In this document: one piece after another, positions 1 through 7,314 of the stretch
Numbering within the stretch: position 1 is the first letter of the stretch
How the letters are laid out: each line of letters starts with the position of its first letter
Assembly (NCBI RefSeq): GCF_000721235.1
Contig: NZ_JOFH01000027.1
Coordinates: 186,001 to 250,000 of the forward strand
DNA from: Streptomyces olivaceus
Lineage (GTDB): Bacteria; Actinomycetota; Actinomycetes; Streptomycetales; Streptomycetaceae
Length of the DNA stretch: 64,000 nt
Reading direction: 5' to 3'
Program-made: the position numbers and the translations under genes
The notes under the pieces: model-generated
Databases searched by the model: none
Seen by the model: only the letters and a program-made list of their open reading frames with translations
What the model was told of the DNA's origin: nothing

Positions 1-2443
1 CGATCTCCAGGAACAGCGTGTACCCGTCGTCGACCAGCCGGTCGACCGCGGCACGGAACCGGACGGGCCGCCGGACGTTCTCCCACCAGTACGCGGCGTC
101 CAGCTCCGGCCCCCGCGCACGCCCCTCGCGGGCGGTCGGATACAGCGGGAGTCCGGCGGCGCGCGGCGCGATCCCGGCCAGCGCCTCGTGCAGCTCGGCC
201 TCGATCGGGTCCATCCGCACGCTGTGGTACGGCACTTCGACGTCGAGGAACCGGGCGAAGACCTGCTCCCGCTCCAGCCGCCCGGCGAGCTCCCGGAGGG
301 TGTCCCGGTCCCCGGACAGCGTCACCGACGCCGGGCTGTTCACGGCGGCGACCGACACGCGGTCCCGGTACGGGCGGACCAGCCGCTCGGCCTCCTCCTC
401 GGACAGGTTCGCCGCCAGCATCACGCCGGTGCCCGCGAGCCGGTGCTGGAGGGCGCTGCGCGCCAGCGCGATCCGGACGGCGTCCTCCAGGCCGTACACC
501 CCGGCCTGGTGGAAGGCCGCGATCTCGCCGGTGCTGTGCCCGACGACGGCGTCCGGCCGCACCCCGTGGTGTTCCCACAGCGCCGCGAGCCCCGCCTGGA
601 CGGCGAAGTTGGCGGGCTGGGCGAGCCAGGTCTCGGCCATCCGGGACTCCGCCTCGGGCCGGGTCAGCTCGTCGAGCAGCGACCAGCCCGCCTGGCGCCG
701 GACCTCCCGGTCGCAGCGCTCGACCGCCTCCCGGAACACGGGCTCGGCGTCCAGGAGTTCGCGCCCCATGCCCCACCACTGCGGCCCCATGCCGGTGAAC
801 ACCCACACCAGCCGCTGCGCCCCGGGCTCCCGGAGGCGGCCCCGCACGGCCCGGGCGTGCTGCTCCCCGCGCTCGCAGGCGGCCAGTACCTCGTCGAGGG
901 AGCCGGGTGGGCCGAGGGGGGAGTGGACGACGGCGAGGCGCTCCTCGAAGTGCTGGCGGCGGTGGGCCAGGGTGTGCCCGAGGTCCGCGAGGGACACTCC
1001 GGCGGCAAGTTCGCGGCGGACGCCCGCGGCCAGTTCGGCCGGGCCCGACGCGTGCCGGGCGCTCAGCGGGAGGACCGAGACGGCGGGCGTCCGGGCCGTC
1101 GCGCGCGGCTCCTTTGGCGGGCGGGGCGGCGCCTCCTCCAGCAGGACGTGGGCGTTGGTGCCGCCGAAGCCGAAGGAGTTGACGCCGGCCCGCGCGGGTC
1201 CCTGGTGCTCCGGCCAGTCGACCGGTGCGGTCGGGATCTCGAAGGGCAGCGCGGCGAAGTCGATGGCGGGGTTGGGCTGTTCGAGGTTCAGGTGCGGTGG
1301 GATGCGGCGGTGCCGGAGGGCCAGCGCCGTCTTGATCAGGCCCGCGACGCCGGCGGCGGCCTCCGTGTGCCCGATGTTGGTCTTGACCGAGCCGACGTAG
1401 CACCGTGCCCCGGGCGCCCGGCCCTGCGCCAGCACCCGGCCCAGCGCCCGCGCTTCGATCGGGTCGCCGACGGGGGTGGAGGTGCCGTGCGCCTCGACGT
1501 ACTGGAGGCTGCCCGGTGTCACCCCCGCCTCGGCGCAGACCCGCTCGATGAGCGTGGCCTGGGCGTCGGCGCTGGGCACGGTGATGCCGTTGGTGCGTCC
1601 GTCCTGGTTCACCCCGCTGCCGATCACCACGGCGTGCACCGGGTCGCCGTCGCGCAGCGCGTCCGAGAGGCGCTTGAGCACCACGACTCCGACGCCCTCG
1701 GCCCGTACGTACCCGTCGGCGGAGGCGTCGAAGGCGCGGGAGCGTCCGTCGGTGGAGAGGAAGCCGCCCTTGGTCTCGGCGATGGTGTACTGCGGCGCGA
1801 GGTGCAGCAGGGTGCCTCCGGCCAGGGCGAGTTCGCTCTCGCCGCGCTGCAGGCTCTGGCAGGCCAGGTGGACCGCGACCAGGGACGAGCTGCACGCCGT
1901 GTCGATCGAGACGCTGGGGCCGCGGAAGTCGAGGCAGTGCGAGATGCGGTTCGAGACCATCGTCATCATCGTGCCGGTCGCGGTGTGCGCGGCCAGCGTC
2001 TCGAAGCCGAGGTCGGCGAACTGCAGGATCTTGTAGTCCAGGGTGAAGGCGCCGATGAAGACGCCGACGTCCCGCCCGGCCAGTTCGGCGGGCCGCTGCC
2101 CGCCGTCCTCCAGCGCCTCCCAGGACACCTCCAGAAGCTTGCGCTGCTGCGGGTCCATGTGCTCGGCTTCGCGCGGGCTGATCCCGAAGAAGTGCGGGTC
2201 GAACTCGTCGAAGCCGTCGATGTAGCCGCCCCGGCCGCCGGTCAGCCGGCCCGGCTTGGCCCGGTCGCGGCTGCCGAGGGTCGTGGTGTCGTACCGGTCC
2301 GCCGGGGTGGGGACGAGACAGTCCCGGCCTTCGATCAGATTGCGCCAGAAGGACCGGTGGTCACCCGCGTGTCCGGGGAGCCGGCAGCCGATGCCGATGA
2401 TGGCGACCTTGTCGCGGTGGGCGGCGCTGGGTGAGTCCGTCAT
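1..2443 (-). CDS. Type I polyketide synthase, N-terminal part (KS-AT; runs off left edge)
   Basis: This is a modular or iterative type I PKS; only the first ~814 residues lie in the window and the 3' part continues off the left edge. The ketosynthase spans roughly residues 12-430, with active-site Cys184 in DTACSSS, His319 in EAHGTSTPVGDP and His359 in NIGHTEAAAG. An acyltransferase starts near residue 545 (VFTGMGPQWWGMG) with nucleophile Ser637 in GHSTGEIAA and His740 in VPYHS. The VPYHS box is neither the HAFH (malonyl) nor the YASH (methylmalonyl) signature, so the extender unit cannot be read from it. I chose ATG 2443, directly before TDSPSAAHRDKVAIIGIG; its ribosome-binding site is weak. 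The fatty-acid-hydroxylase gene lies upstream on the same strand (137-bp gap) and probably belongs to the same pathway. The product class is unknown. Confidence 0.93.
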   Translation of the reverse strand, partial: MTDSPSAAHRDKVAIIGIGCRLPGHAGDHRSFWRNLIEGRDCLVPTPADRYDTTTLGSRDRAKPGRLTGGRGGYIDGFDEFDPHFFGISPREAEHMDPQQRKLLEVSWEALEDGGQRPAELAGRDVGVFIGAFTLDYKILQFADLGFETLAAHTATGTMMTMVSNRISHCLDFRGPSVSIDTACSSSLVAVHLACQSLQRGESELALAGGTLLHLAPQYTIAETKGGFLSTDGRSRAFDASADGYVRAEGVGVVVLKRLSDALRDGDPVHAVVIGSGVNQDGRTNGITVPSADAQATLIERVCAEAGVTPGSLQYVEAHGTSTPVGDPIEARALGRVLAQGRAPGARCYVGSVKTNIGHTEAAAGVAGLIKTALALRHRRIPPHLNLEQPNPAIDFAALPFEIPTAPVDWPEHQGPARAGVNSFGFGGTNAHVLLEEAPPRPPKEPRATARTPAVSVLPLSARHASGPAELAAGVRRELAAGVSLADLGHTLAHRRQHFEERLAVVHSPLGPPGSLDEVLAACERGEQHARAVRGRLREPGAQRLVWVFTGMGPQWWGMGRELLDAEPVFREAVERCDREVRRQAGWSLLDELTRPEAESRMAETWLAQPANFAVQAGLAALWEHHGVRPDAVVGHSTGEIAAFHQAGVYGLEDAVRIALARSALQHRLAGTGVMLAANLSEEEAERLVRPYRDRVSVAAVNSPASVTLSGDRDTLRELAGRLEREQVFARFLDVEVPYHSVRMDPIEAELHEALAGIAPRAAGLPLYPTAREGRARGPELDAAYWWENVRRPVRFRAAVDRLVDDGYTLFLEI

Positions 2444-2579
2444 GGTCCAATCCGTTGGAGACGACGCCTGGGTACGGGCCGGGCGGGGGCGTATGGGGGC
2501 ACGACGCCGGTACGGGGCGGGGAGGTCGCGGTACGGAGCGGGTGTGCGCGGTACAGCGGGCATCGCGGTACGGGGGGGA

Positions 2580-3485
2580 CTACGCGGTGTGGGTCGGGCG
2601 GCGCACGGGGTGGAGCAGGCTGGCGACGATCGAGCCGGTCTCCGGGAACGTGGCGGGGTCCTTGACACCGACGATCGCCGGGCGGCGGTCCGGTCGCCAG
2701 GTGAAACTGCCGAAGAGGCGGTCCCAGACCGAGAGGTCCACGCCGAAGTGACCGGCCTCGGCCAGGTCGGCGCTGTGGTGCAGCCGGTGTTGCTCGGGAC
2801 TGGCCAGGACGTGGTGGAGCGGACCGAGCCGGACGTCCACGTTCGCGTGCACGAAATAGCCTTGGACAAGGGTGAAGAGTGCCACCGCGAAAAGGCAGTC
2901 GGCGGAGAATCCGAGAAATCCCAGTGCCAATTGGACCGTGCCCTGTTTGAAGGCGACGTCCAGTAGGTGGTTGACGCCGTTATTGGCGACGTTCACCTTT
3001 CCGGGGACGTGATGAATTCCGTGTACCTTCCACAGCCACCGATTGGAATGCGCCCAGCGGTGGGCGAGGTAGCCGGTCAGCGAGGAGGCCAGCAGCGCGA
3101 GGGGCACCTCGGCCCCGAGCGCGAGCCCCGGTCCCGTGACGGGGGTCGCGGCCAGAACGGCCGCGACGACCGACTGGCCGAGCACGGCGCCGACCATGGT
3201 GAACCCGAAATAGGCTGCGTACCAGCACAGTTCCCGGCCGCTCGGGTGCCAGTCGGTCCGGTGCGGGATCAGCCGCTCCAGCGCCGCGAGATAGACGATG
3301 GTGCCGACCAGGAAGAACTGGATGGCCTGGCCCCGGTCCCAGCCGAAGCGCAGAACCGAGGCGAAGAGCCAGACCGCGGACAAGAGCAGAATCGGGTACG
3401 CGGCATAGCGGAGACACTCGCGGGCGGACGCGCCGGCGGCCCACACATTCGCCGGCAGCGACCCCGTATCGGGTCGATCTTCCAT
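2580..3485 (-). CDS. Sterol desaturase / fatty acid hydroxylase family membrane protein
   Basis: This 301-residue integral membrane di-iron oxygenase belongs to the fatty acid hydroxylase superfamily. Several hydrophobic spans (for example YPILLLSAVWLFASVL near the N-terminus) surround the histidine clusters HRWAHSNRWLWKVHGIHH and HRLHH, which match the HxxxH, HxxHH and HxxHH iron ligands of the family. Such enzymes hydroxylate or desaturate lipid chains at the membrane. The ATG at 3485 is preferred because GGAG sits nine bases upstream; an in-frame ATG at 3500 lacks such a site. The gene reads toward the PKS gene 137 bp downstream, so I infer it tailors the polyketide or a fatty starter chain. 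The exact substrate is unknown. Confidence 0.85.
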   Translation of the reverse strand: MEDRPDTGSLPANVWAAGASARECLRYAAYPILLLSAVWLFASVLRFGWDRGQAIQFFLVGTIVYLAALERLIPHRTDWHPSGRELCWYAAYFGFTMVGAVLGQSVVAAVLAATPVTGPGLALGAEVPLALLASSLTGYLAHRWAHSNRWLWKVHGIHHVPGKVNVANNGVNHLLDVAFKQGTVQLALGFLGFSADCLFAVALFTLVQGYFVHANVDVRLGPLHHVLASPEQHRLHHSADLAEAGHFGVDLSVWDRLFGSFTWRPDRRPAIVGVKDPATFPETGSIVASLLHPVRRPTHTA

Positions 3486-3792
3486 GCGGAGAATCTCCAT
3501 CACATCCGAATAGGGAGTTCGCAGAGTAGCAGCGGACGTGAGGGGTCGTGAATGAGGGAACGGCGCTTTTTGGTCAGCGCGGTAAGGGGGCGTGCGAGGG
3601 TGAATTATAAGGCGCGCGAGGGTAATTAATAAGAAGAAACTCTTTTCAACGTTCGGTGCCCGTGGGGCGGGGCGGAGGGCACGGGGTGCCGGTGACCGGA
3701 AGTAACGATTCCGCACTCGCACGGGCGGCGCCGGCCATGCCGGTCGCCACCCGCATAGAGAGCGGTTACTGCCGAGTCCCGGGCCCGGCGGA

Positions 3793-3900
3793 TATGCCCG
3801 AAACCATCGCTCCCTGCTCTTCGTGGCGGCGACACGGGCCCGGGACGGTGTGGACGTCTTCTGGCACGGAAAGCCCAGCCCGTTCCTCGACGACTCGTGA
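3793..3900 (+). pseudogene. UvrD-type helicase motif VI remnant on the plus strand
   Basis: Read forward, this stretch gives RSLLFVAATRARD followed by FWHGKPSPFLDDS and a TGA. That is the motif VI region and C-terminal tail typical of UvrD/Rep-like helicases. No start or remaining helicase sequence is visible upstream on this strand. The minus-strand helicase remnant just to the right stops after motif V, at the point where this piece would follow. The fragment is therefore either an inverted tail of the same gene or part of a second copy. It is a gene fossil and not a functional gene. Confidence 0.6.
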
Positions 3901-3917
3901 GTCGCCCGATTTGTACG
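3894..3917 (+). repeat. Imperfect direct repeat, copy A (left flank of helicase graveyard)
   Basis: A 24-bp stretch beginning CTCGTGAGTCG and ending GTACG. It matches 20 of 24 positions with a stretch at 6037-6060 in the same orientation. The pair brackets the decayed helicase/ATPase block. The core TCGTGAGTCG also occurs once more near 23721. Confidence 0.4.
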
Positions 3918-3962
3918 GCTCGTGTTCCGCCCGTGGCCCCGCACGCGCTCCCACGGGACCGG

Positions 3963-4794
3963 GCGCGCTGGATCTCGTGCCGGTGGCGGACCGGGTCACT
4001 GTCGCGCAGGCTGTTGACGGCCTCGCGGGGCACGAGTCCGTCCGTCACGCCCGCGATGACCATGCGCTGGTATTCCAGCCCTTGAACCGGAACATCGTGC
4101 ACCCCGGTGGAGCCGTTCGGGCCGTCGGAGCGGATCTCCACCGAGTCGATACCGTGCAGCTTGAGCGTGTAGGCCGTCTCGGCCGCCATCTGATTCGTCG
4201 GCACGCAGATCGCGATCTGCTCGTGCGGAATGGCCGTGTCCGAGTCGGCGTCCCACTCCTCGATGAGCGCGGCCACGCCTTCCCGCTCGGAAGCCCAGTC
4301 CGGGAAGGCGTGCCCGGCCGGCAGCCCTCCACTGAGCACCGACCGGTAGCCGGCCAGGGTTTCCTCGCTGCCGTCGAGGTCGTCGTACGTGGTTTCGCCC
4401 GGCACGCCGAGGGCGGAGGGCAGGATCTGCCGCGTCGTGCGGTAGCTGAGGCTCAGCTTCGAGGAACGACCGCGGATGTTGACACCGAGACTGCCCAGCG
4501 TCACCCGGTTCTTGTAGATGCGCTGGTGGGTGTCGCCGACCAGGAACAGGTCGTCGGCGCCGCGAGGTGCCATCGCATGCAGCATCTTCCAATGTGCCGT
4601 CCGAGCCGGTCCAGCCGCTGGGTGAAGCGTTCGGCGAGCTGCCAGATCTCGGCTCGCTCGGCGCGGCCGATGTTCCTGCCGCGTCCGGCGCGCCGGGCCC
4701 CGGTCAGAGTGAGAACCTCGGGAGTGAAGCCGTCGAGCATGCTCGTAGTCAGCTGGGCGCTGTCGCCACCGCCGTGCTCAAGGAACTGCAGCAC
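3963..4794 (-). pseudogene. UvrD/Rep-like DNA helicase remnant, frameshifted and truncated
   Basis: Two reading frames on the minus strand join to give a piece of a superfamily 1 helicase. The upstream piece (about 4794-4600) contains LTLTGARRAGRGRN and AEIWQLAERFTQRLDRLG. After a frameshift and probable deletion, the second piece carries GADDLFLVGDTHQRIY (helicase motif III area), SLSYRTTRQIL (motif IV) and GLEYQRMVIAGVTDGLVP (motif V). The Walker A region and motif VI are missing from this strand, and the reading degrades after EIQRARS near 3963. A normal protein of this type is around 700 residues, so most of the gene is lost. It lies downstream of a second dead helicase in the same orientation, suggesting a former helicase pair, possibly a defence operon. 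Confidence 0.75.
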
Positions 4795-4809
4795 GTTGCT
4801 TCAGTGCAG

Positions 4810-5515
4810 TCAGGCACGCCGGCGTCGCTTGTGGGCCGGCTCGTCGACGAGGGCCGCGTCACCGTCGTCCAGGATGGTGAGCCCCGTCCACACGGGAGGG
4901 GTGCGTCTGCCGTCGGCGGCCAGTACCAGACGGCAACCCGACGCGTCGGGACCGCAGAGCAGGCGTACGGGTCCGGCGCCCCCGGCCGGCCTGCCGCCGC
5001 GCAGCGCCGCCCTGAGCCCCTCGCCGGCCTCTTCGCCGGTGAGCGCGAGGTACTCTCCCCGACGAGCCCGGCCTGGTCGGTGGCGAGCGCGTTCATCGGG
5101 TACAGCAGCACGGCCTTGATCCCGGCCCGCCCCTCGGCCTTCTGCCGCCGGCAGTGATCCAGTACGGGGATCAGGAAGGACTCGCGGTCTTGCCGGACCC
5201 GGTACCGGTGGTCACCAGCGTCGGCCGGGCGGGCCCGTGCAGCGTGGAGAGCCGCGCCCACGCCTTGGCCTGGTGCCGCCACGGGGCGAACCCCGGAAAG
5301 CCGGCCGACCACTCCCGCTCCCGCTTCCAGCCGTCGTCGGCGACGTGGAACGGCGTCCTGATCCGCAGGTAGGGCCCGCGGAAGATACCGGTCTCCGGAT
5401 GCCCGAGGAAGCGTTCGAGCGCGCCGCGGGTGTCTTCGTCGGCGAGGGCGTACGTCGTCGTGAGGTACTGCGTCAGACTGCCGCGGAGCTGCGCGGCGGC
5501 CATGGTGGGCTTCAC
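4810..5515 (-). pseudogene. DEAD/DEAH-box helicase remnant, frameshifted just after Walker A
   Basis: The start is well preserved: GTG at 5515 with AGGGGA a few bases upstream. About 115 residues of a large SF2 helicase N-terminus follow (GSLTQYLTTTYALADEDTRG, FRGPYLRIRTPF, GFAPWRHQAKAWARL) and end in Walker A TTGTGSGKT. Two extra bases directly after the GKT codons shift the frame into a stop at 5171. In the corrected frame the helicase continues as ESFLIPVLDHCRRQK and AVLLYPMNALATDQAG, then breaks at about 5080. A third frame then reads YLALTGEEAGEGLRAALRGG to a stop at 4810, of unknown origin. Homologues that I remember are about 2,000 residues, so this is a heavily deleted remnant. Confidence 0.8.
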
Positions 5516-5610
5516 GACCGTCCCCTTGCAATGCCGGTGCCATGGTGATCGATACCACCGCATAGGGGGTGGCTGACAGCCCATACAGTGGTGAACCGGG
5601 CCTGTCCTGG

Positions 5611-6012
5611 CTAGCCGGCTTTCTTCCAGCCGGCCAGTTCGTCGGCGAAGTCGCGGAACGACCGGTAGTTGCAGACGCCCTCGACACCGACGGAAATCTT
5701 CGACACTCGGTTCGGGCCGCCCCGGAACGCCAGAGCCCCGAAGCCCCCACGTTCCGCCGGCGCCGGCTCGATCCCATCGCGCGTCACGTCTCCCAGGAAC
5801 TCAAACGCGTGTAACACATTCGACTTGCCCGCCGCGTTCGGCCCGACCATGACGGTCAGAGGCCCCAGCGGCAGCTTCGTGTCGGTCAGGGTGCGGCAGC
5901 TGCGCACCGTGAGACCGAGTATGCGGTGGCTCAAGCCTCGCGCCCATCGTGGAACGGCCGGGCTACGACCCGGCACCGAACTGGTCGGCGCACGGCGGAC
6001 GGTCCCCGACAT
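5611..6012 (-). pseudogene. AAA-family ATPase (RecF/OLD-like), N-terminal fragment
   Basis: The frame contains GLTVRSCRTLTDTKLPLGPL then VMVGPNAAGKSNVLHAFEFL, the Walker A region of chromosomal AAA ATPases that resemble SMC/RecF/OLD proteins. Recognisable sequence runs to about ISVGVEGV. After that only some twenty unrelated residues precede a stop, so the Walker B and signature parts are gone. The first ~27 residues before GLTVRS also look unlike the family; a TTG near 5938 may be the original start. It lies directly upstream of the dead DEAD-box helicase on the same strand. I call it a truncated remnant and not a functional 133-residue protein. Confidence 0.7.
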
Positions 6013-6036
6013 ACGTCTGAGTGCCGCTCAGTTCAC

Positions 6037-6060
6037 CTCGTGAGTCGTCCACTTGGTACG
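6037..6060 (+). repeat. Imperfect direct repeat, copy B (right flank of helicase graveyard)
   Basis: Partner of the repeat at 3894-3917. Both begin with CTCGTGAGTCG, share CC at positions 13-14 and TT before the final GTACG, and differ at four positions. This copy lies just beyond the start of the dead ATPase gene. Confidence 0.4.
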
Positions 6061-6224
6061 TCCGACCACCGAGTGTCACGAAGCATACAACCTGCGTCAC
6101 ACCGTCACCAGGTACTCGCGTACTTCAGCCATCCGGACCGAAAGGGCTCTCTTTCCCACGGCGTGAGGTTCGCGGACCCTGACGGGGAGGGAAAGCGCGC
6201 GGGCCGTGCCGAGGGGGAGCCGCG

Positions 6225-7286
6225 ATGTCCGAACCGCTCTACGTTCCCGTTCTGCCGGTCCGCCAGCATGCCCGGATGGCTTACGAGCGCCTCCGGCCCG
6301 ACATACAGGCGTCGGTCGCGCCGCTCTGGAACCTCCCGCCCTCTCCGGGGACGACTCCGGCGCAGCTCGAGAAGGCCCGCTGGCAGAAGGAGCTGCGCCG
6401 GGTGAGGGGCGTGCACCGGCGCCATCCGGGCTGGATCGACGCCCCGTTCGCCGAAGCCGCGCAGGCCTCGGCACTCGCCGGGATCCTGGCAGAGTGCAGC
6501 GCACTCAACCACCTGCTCCGCCCGGTGACCGGTCCGGAGCGGGGCGAGGCCCAGCAGACGGCCGCGCTGGAGACCGCCCGCCGCTGCGGCTGCGGGGTCG
6601 GTGTCCGGGTCCGCATGCCGGGGGAGTGGGGCGGAGCCGTCACCGAGGCCGTCGGGGCCCTGATGGGCCGGGTCGACCGGGAGGTGCCCGTCGATCTGCT
6701 GCTGGACCTGGGTGCCGTCCTGCCCGGTCGCCCCGACGCGGGAAAGGAGGCGCTGCGCGCTCTGGACGCCCTCGTGGCACTGGCCGGCGACTGGCGGACC
6801 GTCGCCGTACTCGGCGGGGCGTTCCCACACGTCACCGACGACATGATGCGGTACGGCGAGCCGCACGAGGAGCCCCGCGCCGACTGGGACGCGTGGCACG
6901 AGGTGCGGGCCGCCCGCCGGGATCGCCTCTCGCGGCTGAGATACGGCGACTATGGAGTGCAGCCTGCCGCAGCGCTGGCCACGGAGCCGGGTAACGGAGG
7001 CCCGCCCTGGGGCGTCCTCCGCTACACCACCGACCACTCGTTCGTGCTGTGCAAGGTGCGGAACGGAGGGCCGGACCGTACGGCGGGCATCCGGACAGCC
7101 GCCCGCCGGATCCGTGACCTGCCGGACTTCCGTACAGCGGTCGCGAGTGCCGGGGAGACCTGGCTGCGCGACTGCGCCGACGGTCCCACGACGGACAGCG
7201 AGGGCACCGGAACGCACACCCAGTGGCTCTGGGCGGGCGGCGTCCAGCACATGACACACGTCGTCCGGTCCCTGCCCGGCACTTGA
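6225..7286 (+). CDS. Beta family protein (PF14350-type)
   Basis: This 353-residue protein looks like the 'beta family' named after the phage T4 beta protein. It has the N-terminal YVPVLPVRQHARMAYERLRP and APLWNLPP segment, the central VDLLLDLGAVLP strand, and the C-terminal YGDYGVQPA and WGVLRYTTDHSFVLCKV motifs I associate with that family. The length fits. ATG 6225 has GGGGGAG about eight bases upstream. Molecular function is not established to my knowledge; family members are scattered in actinobacterial accessory regions, often near defence genes. It converges on the caspase-helicase gene with only 28 bp between stops. No signal peptide or membrane span is visible, so it is probably cytoplasmic. 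Confidence 0.8.
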   Translation: MSEPLYVPVLPVRQHARMAYERLRPDIQASVAPLWNLPPSPGTTPAQLEKARWQKELRRVRGVHRRHPGWIDAPFAEAAQASALAGILAECSALNHLLRPVTGPERGEAQQTAALETARRCGCGVGVRVRMPGEWGGAVTEAVGALMGRVDREVPVDLLLDLGAVLPGRPDAGKEALRALDALVALAGDWRTVAVLGGAFPHVTDDMMRYGEPHEEPRADWDAWHEVRAARRDRLSRLRYGDYGVQPAAALATEPGNGGPPWGVLRYTTDHSFVLCKVRNGGPDRTAGIRTAARRIRDLPDFRTAVASAGETWLRDCADGPTTDSEGTGTHTQWLWAGGVQHMTHVVRSLPGT

Positions 7287-7314
7287 CCGACCCCTGTGCA
7301 AGGGCCGTTCCTCC

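Noticed and set aside
188..2434. Long plus-strand open frame (748 codons) opposite the PKS
   Set aside because: Pure antisense shadow of the KS-AT reading; composition is Arg/Gly/Val-rich and matches no family, while the minus strand has clear catalytic motifs.
3603..3962. Continuation of the UvrD remnant on the minus strand
   Set aside because: The frame stays open but beyond EIQRARS the sequence is Arg/Pro-rich without helicase motifs; it is antisense to the plus-strand motif VI piece.
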